Source: an uncultured Actinomycetes bacterium
GTDB taxonomy: Bacteria; Actinomycetota; Thermoleophilia; Solirubrobacterales; 70-9
Assembly: GCA_937907435.1 (NCBI GenBank)
Contig: CALCIA010000133.1
Location: 1-6,968, forward strand
DNA length: 6,968 bases
Direction: 5' to 3'
The translations under genes were made by a program, and so were the position numbers. The number at the start of each line of letters is the position of its first letter. Position 1 is the first letter of the stretch. This document shows, one piece after another, positions 4,371 to 6,968 of the stretch. The notes beneath the pieces are model-generated. The model did not search any database, had not been told where the DNA came from, and was given only the letters and a program-made list of their open reading frames with translations.

Positions 4371-4769
4371 ATGAGATTCATGATGTTCATGTACCCCGAG
4401 ATCGAGGAGAAGGACTGGATTCCCTCGGCGGAGGGGGTCGCCGAGATGGCCCGCTACAACCAGGAGCTGCGCAAGGCGGGGATGCTGTTGGCGCTCGACG
4501 GGCTGCGGCCGCCGACGGACGGGGCGTCGGTCAGCTTCCGCGACGGTGAGGCGACGGTCACCGACGGGCCGTTCGCGGAGGCCAAGGAGCTCGTCGGCGG
4601 CTACTGGATCATCCAGGCGCGCTCGACTGAGGAGGCGATCGAGTGGGCGAAGCGCTGCCCGGGCGAGAACTGCCGGATCGAGGTTCGGCCGATCTTCGAA
4701 ATGGAGGACTTCCCGCCGGACGTGCTGGAGACTCTCGACTACGACCCCGGCCTGCATCCGGGCGGCTGA
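4371..4769 (+). CDS. YCII-related (DGPF domain) protein, partner gene of an ECF42-like sigma factor
   Basis: A 132-residue small cytoplasmic protein of the YCII/DGPF superfamily, a ferredoxin-like dimeric fold. It begins with the typical strand MRFMMFMYPE. The family signature ATVTDGPFAEAKELVGGYWII covers residues 61-81, with DGPF at 65-68. It continues with a helix, ARSTEEAIEWAKRCPG, and a final strand, IEVRPIFEMEDF. Biochemical function is unknown for most of the family; a His-Asp pair known from YciI itself is not obvious here. DGPF genes are the standard genomic neighbour of ECF42 sigma factors, and that holds here: the stop codon shares a base with the next gene's ATG (TGATG at 4767-4771), implying translational coupling. 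It may act with, be controlled by, or sense the signal for the sigma factor. That role is inferred from context only. Confidence 0.88.
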   Translation: MRFMMFMYPEIEEKDWIPSAEGVAEMARYNQELRKAGMLLALDGLRPPTDGASVSFRDGEATVTDGPFAEAKELVGGYWIIQARSTEEAIEWAKRCPGENCRIEVRPIFEMEDFPPDVLETLDYDPGLHPGG

Positions 4770-6037
4770 TGGCGGCGGCGCCGGCCGAGGCCAGGGCGGC
4801 GGTCGAGGCGGTCTGGCGGATCGAGTCCGCCCGCCTCGTCGCCGGCCTGGCGCGGCTGGTCCGGGACGTCGGGCTGGCCGAGGACCTGGCGCAGGACGCG
4901 CTGCTGGCGGCGCTCGAGCGCTGGCCGCGCGACGGCGTCCCCGACAACCCCGGCGCCTGGCTGATGGCGACGGCGAGGAACCGGGCGATCGACCTGGCGC
5001 GGCGGGCGTCGACCTACGAGCGCAAGCGCGAAGAGGTCGCGCACGAGCTGGGGGTGATGCTGGCGATGGACGCGGTCGACTTCGCGGCGCGGGCCGACGA
5101 CGAGGTCGGCGACGAGCTGCTGGCGCTGATGTTCACCTGCTGCCATCCGGCGCTCCCGACCGAGGCGCGGGTGGCGCTGACGCTGCGCCTGCTCGGCGGG
5201 CTGACGACGGCGGAGATCGCCCGCGCCTTCCTGGTCGGCGAGCCGACCGTGGCGCAGCGGCTGACGCGGGCGAAGCGGACGCTGCGCGAGGTGCGGACGG
5301 ACTTCGAGGTGCCGACGGGGAGCGCGCTGCGGGCGCGGCTGCCGGACGTGCTCGAGGTCGTCTACCTGATCTTCAACGAGGGCTACGCGGCGAGCTCCGG
5401 CGAGCGTTGGGTGCGGACGGAGCTGTGCGAGGAAGCGCTGCGCCTGGGGCGGATCCTCGCCGCGCTGGCGCCGGCGGAGCCGGAGGCGCACGGGCTGATC
5501 GCGCTGCTCGAGATCCAGGCCTCGCGGCTGGGCGCGCGGCTCGGGCCCGACGGCGAGCCGATCCTGCTGCTCGACCAGGACCGCTCGCGCTGGGACCCGC
5601 TGCTGATCGTCCGCGGTGTGGCGGCGCTGAAGCGGGCCGAAGAGCTGCCGGCGCCGCTCGGGCCGTACGGCCTGCAGGCGGCGATCGCGGCCTGCCACGG
5701 GCGGGCGCTGGAGGCCGAGGAAACCGACTGGGTGCGGATCGCGGCGCTGTATGAGGCGCTGGCGGCGATCGCCCCGAGCCCGATCGTCGAGCTGAACCGC
5801 GCCGTCGCGGTCGGCATGGCCTTCGGTCCCGAGGTCGGGCTCGCGCTGCTCGAACGCATCGCCGCCGACCCGGCCCTGCGCGACTACCACCTCCTCCCCA
5901 GCGTCCGGGGCGACCTGCTCGCCCGCCTCGGTCGCGACGCGGAGGCCGCCGCCGAGTTCCGCCGCGCCGCCGACCTGACCGCCAACGCCCCCGAGCGATC
6001 CCTCCTCCTCCGCCGCGCCGCAAACCCCGGCGGGTGA
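4769..6037 (+). CDS. ECF42-like RNA polymerase sigma factor with a TPR-type C-terminal domain
   Basis: A 422-residue extracytoplasmic-function sigma factor, about twice the length of a minimal ECF protein. The sigma-2 region spans about 10-80: VGLAEDLAQDALLAALERW, then the -10-recognition helix around NPGAWLMATARNRAIDLARR at 60-79. The sigma-4 region spans about 115-172 and ends in the helix-turn-helix GLTTAEIARAFLVGEPTVAQ, which reads the -35. The remaining 230 or so residues match the ECF42-type C-terminal extension with TPR-like helices, including VLEVVYLIFNEGYAASSGE, DWVRIAALYEALAAIAPSP and LARLGRDAEAAAEFRRAADL. In this group that domain is thought to regulate or be needed for activity in place of an anti-sigma factor, and none is encoded here. 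The ATG at 4769 overlaps the DGPF stop codon and is preferred to upstream in-frame starts, which would run through that gene. A candidate self-recognised promoter lies at 4286-4312. Confidence 0.9.
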   Translation: MAAAPAEARAAVEAVWRIESARLVAGLARLVRDVGLAEDLAQDALLAALERWPRDGVPDNPGAWLMATARNRAIDLARRASTYERKREEVAHELGVMLAMDAVDFAARADDEVGDELLALMFTCCHPALPTEARVALTLRLLGGLTTAEIARAFLVGEPTVAQRLTRAKRTLREVRTDFEVPTGSALRARLPDVLEVVYLIFNEGYAASSGERWVRTELCEEALRLGRILAALAPAEPEAHGLIALLEIQASRLGARLGPDGEPILLLDQDRSRWDPLLIVRGVAALKRAEELPAPLGPYGLQAAIAACHGRALEAEETDWVRIAALYEALAAIAPSPIVELNRAVAVGMAFGPEVGLALLERIAADPALRDYHLLPSVRGDLLARLGRDAEAAAEFRRAADLTANAPERSLLLRRAANPGG

Positions 6038-6043
6038 CGGGTC

Positions 6044-6206
6044 GCGGTCGACCTTTGGTCCGCCCAGCATGCCGCGGTCGTCCTTTGGTCCGCCCGACGA
6101 GGCGCGGTCGATCCTTGGTCCGTCTACCGGACCTTATGTCGACCGCAGCGCGAGGGCGGACGTTAGGTCGACCGCGGCCGGAGGGGGCGGACGTCAGGAC
6201 GACCGC
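6044..6206. repeat. Six-copy 22-bp repeat array, three forward and three inverted copies
   Basis: Forward copies begin at 6044, 6074 and 6104 with an exact 30-base period and share GCGGTCG-A/T-CCTTTGGTCCG; the third is slightly diverged. Inverted copies of the same core occupy 6125-6146, 6154-6175 and 6185-6206. In those, the inner CTTTGG becomes CTAACG or CTGACG, and the first inverted copy is the most diverged. Pairing first with sixth, second with fifth and third with fourth gives a common centre near 6125, so the whole block is an imperfect mirror-like inverted repeat of about 160 bases. It fills most of the gap between the convergent sigma-factor and acetyltransferase genes (6038-6234). 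Bidirectional termination or a protein-binding array are both possible. An open frame crosses it, but there is no reason to think it is coding. Confidence 0.8.
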
Positions 6207-6234
6207 GCAGCGGGTGGACTGGAGCTTGCGGGAG

Positions 6235-6711
6235 CTACTCGCCGGCGGCTAGAGACCGCATGCCGTCGACCTCGAGGCGGTGGATGAGCCAGTCGTCGAG
6301 GCGGTCGGCGCCGAGCTTGGCGTAGAAGTTCAGCGCCGGTTCGTTCCAGTCGAGGGCGACCCACTCGAGGCGGGCGTGGTCGCGTTCCAAGGCGATCGCG
6401 GCGAGGTGCTCCAAGACCTTGCGGCCGACGCCGCCACGGCGGTGCTCGGGCTTCACGTAGAGGTCCTCGAGCCAGATGCCGCCGCGGCACTCGAAGCTGG
6501 AGAAGGTCGTGTAGAAGAGCGCATAACCGACCGCCTCGCCGTCGGATTCGACGATCAGCGCCTCGGCCTCGCGGCGCTCGAAGAGCGAGGCGCGCAGGAT
6601 CTCCGGCGTCCCGACGACCTGGTCGCGGAGCTTCTCGTAGGTCGCCAGCTCGCAGATCAGGTCGTAGATGGCCTGGACGTCGTCCTCGGTCGCGGCGCGG
6701 ATCGTAGGCAT
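6235..6711 (-). CDS. GNAT-family N-acetyltransferase, diamine acetyltransferase (SSAT)-like
   Basis: A 158-residue acetyl-CoA-dependent acetyltransferase spanning one complete GNAT domain. It starts MPTIRAATEDDVQAIYDLI. It then has ELATYEKLRDQVVGT (21-35), which resembles the ELAKYE...QV..T stretch of spermidine/spermine acetyltransferases. The acetyl-CoA motif A is IWLEDLYVKPEHRRGGVG (79-96), with the R-x-x-G-x-G loop at 91-96. The final motif is DWNEPALNFYAKLGA (121-135), where Tyr130 is the expected general acid. These similarities point to a polyamine, amino-acid or related small-amine substrate, which cannot be fixed from sequence. The ATG at 6711 is chosen because the domain starts there and a TAGATT box lies seven bases upstream; further upstream the frame enters repeats. 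It is convergent with the sigma factor gene and is not part of that operon. Confidence 0.88.
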   Translation of the reverse strand: MPTIRAATEDDVQAIYDLICELATYEKLRDQVVGTPEILRASLFERREAEALIVESDGEAVGYALFYTTFSSFECRGGIWLEDLYVKPEHRRGGVGRKVLEHLAAIALERDHARLEWVALDWNEPALNFYAKLGADRLDDWLIHRLEVDGMRSLAAGE

Positions 6712-6718
6712 GGGCCGC

Positions 6719-6724
6719 AATCTA
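6719..6724 (-). promoter_or_regulatory. -10-like box for a possibly leaderless acetyltransferase transcript
   Basis: TAGATT on the minus strand ends seven bases before the A of the ATG at 6711. It fits TANNNT, with transcription starting at or next to the start codon. No Shine-Dalgarno sequence is seen in the seven bases between. No clear -35 is visible. The same arrangement occurs at the 1940 and 1984 starts. Confidence 0.4.
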
Positions 6725-6767
6725 ATAGGCGACGGTCCAGGAGCCTGAGCGATCCGTGGGCCGCCGG

Positions 6768-6936
6768 CGCCCGGGGAAGAGATGGGGCCCTTTGAAGCTG
6801 TCGCCCGGGAGGGCCGGGGACCCGCAAGCTGTCGCGCGGGGAAGGGATGAGGGCCCACAAGCTGTCGCCCGGGGAAGGGATGGGGGCCCGCAAGCTGACG
6901 CCCGGGAAGGGCTCAGGCCCCGCAAGCTGGCGCCCG
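6768..6936. repeat. Five-unit GC-rich tandem repeat (31-33-bp period)
   Basis: The core AAGCTG recurs at 6795, 6826, 6859, 6892 and 6924, giving spacings of 31, 33, 33 and 32 bases. Around it each unit approximates CGCCCGGGGAAGGGATG, then GGGCCC, then GCAAGCTGTC, with substitutions and small indels. It starts about 60 bases upstream of the acetyltransferase start and ends near 6936. The last 32 bases of the window show no recognisable feature. Three open minus-strand frames cross it, but they look like a consequence of the repeat and not like genes. It resembles a minisatellite; its role is unknown. Confidence 0.8.
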
Positions 6937-6968
6937 GATTACGGACGCGCCCCTCTCGCCACGGCCCG

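Noticed and set aside
4546..6070. Long open frames out of register or antisense to the sigma factor
   Set aside because: Their translations are Arg/Ala/Gly-rich without domains, whereas the 4769-6037 frame carries sigma-2, sigma-4 and TPR-like features.
6137..6142. A second TGTCGA as another ECF42 promoter
   Set aside because: It lies within the repeat array with no plus-strand gene downstream in the gap, so it is most likely a by-product of the repeated GGTCGACC-like core.
6044..6206. CRISPR array
   Set aside because: The copies change orientation halfway, the gaps are only about 7-9 bases, and there are no cas genes.
6034..6287. Short plus-strand open frames with a 10-residue peptide repeat (GRPLVRP type)
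   Set aside because: The peptide repeat is a by-product of the 30-base DNA period. The inverted half of the array does not continue it, and there is no ribosome-binding site.
6722..6925. Minus-strand open frames across the 3' tandem repeat, including an upstream extension of the acetyltransferase to 6858
   Set aside because: They are translations of the minisatellite. The GNAT domain begins cleanly at 6711.

Overview
This is a very GC-rich window (except for the gap at 4209-4370) with features typical of a high-GC actinobacterium, most likely a deep-branching soil lineage such as Thermoleophilia/Solirubrobacterales. That placement is inferred from gene content: UdgX, a stand-alone LigD-type DNA ligase, an ECF42-like sigma factor with its DGPF partner, and a secreted protein whose N-terminus has the paired-cysteine, 'LTW...G' and Gly-X-Y arrangement I associate with that group. 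Nothing here fixes the taxon. There are eight genes, and no tRNA, rRNA, insertion sequence or CRISPR array.

Left part (1-2232): about 290 non-coding bases carry two strong perfect inverted repeats and a G-rich minus-strand tract. Two minus-strand DNA-repair genes follow, in transcription order an ATP-dependent DNA ligase (960-1940) and udgX (293-913). They are separated by a 17-bp perfect hairpin that contains the ligase stop codon. A short divergent gap leads to a small acidic protein on the plus strand (1984-2232).

Middle part (2233-4208): two minus-strand genes, an OmpR-type response regulator with an atypical receiver (3483-4208) and, downstream of it, a secreted collagen-like/coiled-coil protein (2272-3396). 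A direct repeat with a 22-bp period lies in the gap between them and could be a binding site for the regulator.

Right part (4209-6968): a relatively AT-rich divergent promoter region contains a candidate ECF42-type promoter. It precedes a translationally coupled pair, a YCII/DGPF protein (4371-4769) and an ECF42-like sigma factor with a TPR-type C-terminal half (4769-6037), which suggests autoregulation. A convergent gap with a six-copy, nearly mirror-symmetric repeat array separates the sigma gene from a minus-strand SSAT-like GNAT acetyltransferase (6235-6711). The window ends in a five-unit GC-rich tandem repeat.

I do not see a clearly new multi-gene system. The least explained elements are the symmetric repeat array at 6044-6206, the hairpin between ligase and udgX, the paired repeat in front of the collagen-like gene, and TANNNT boxes placed so that three genes could be transcribed without leaders.
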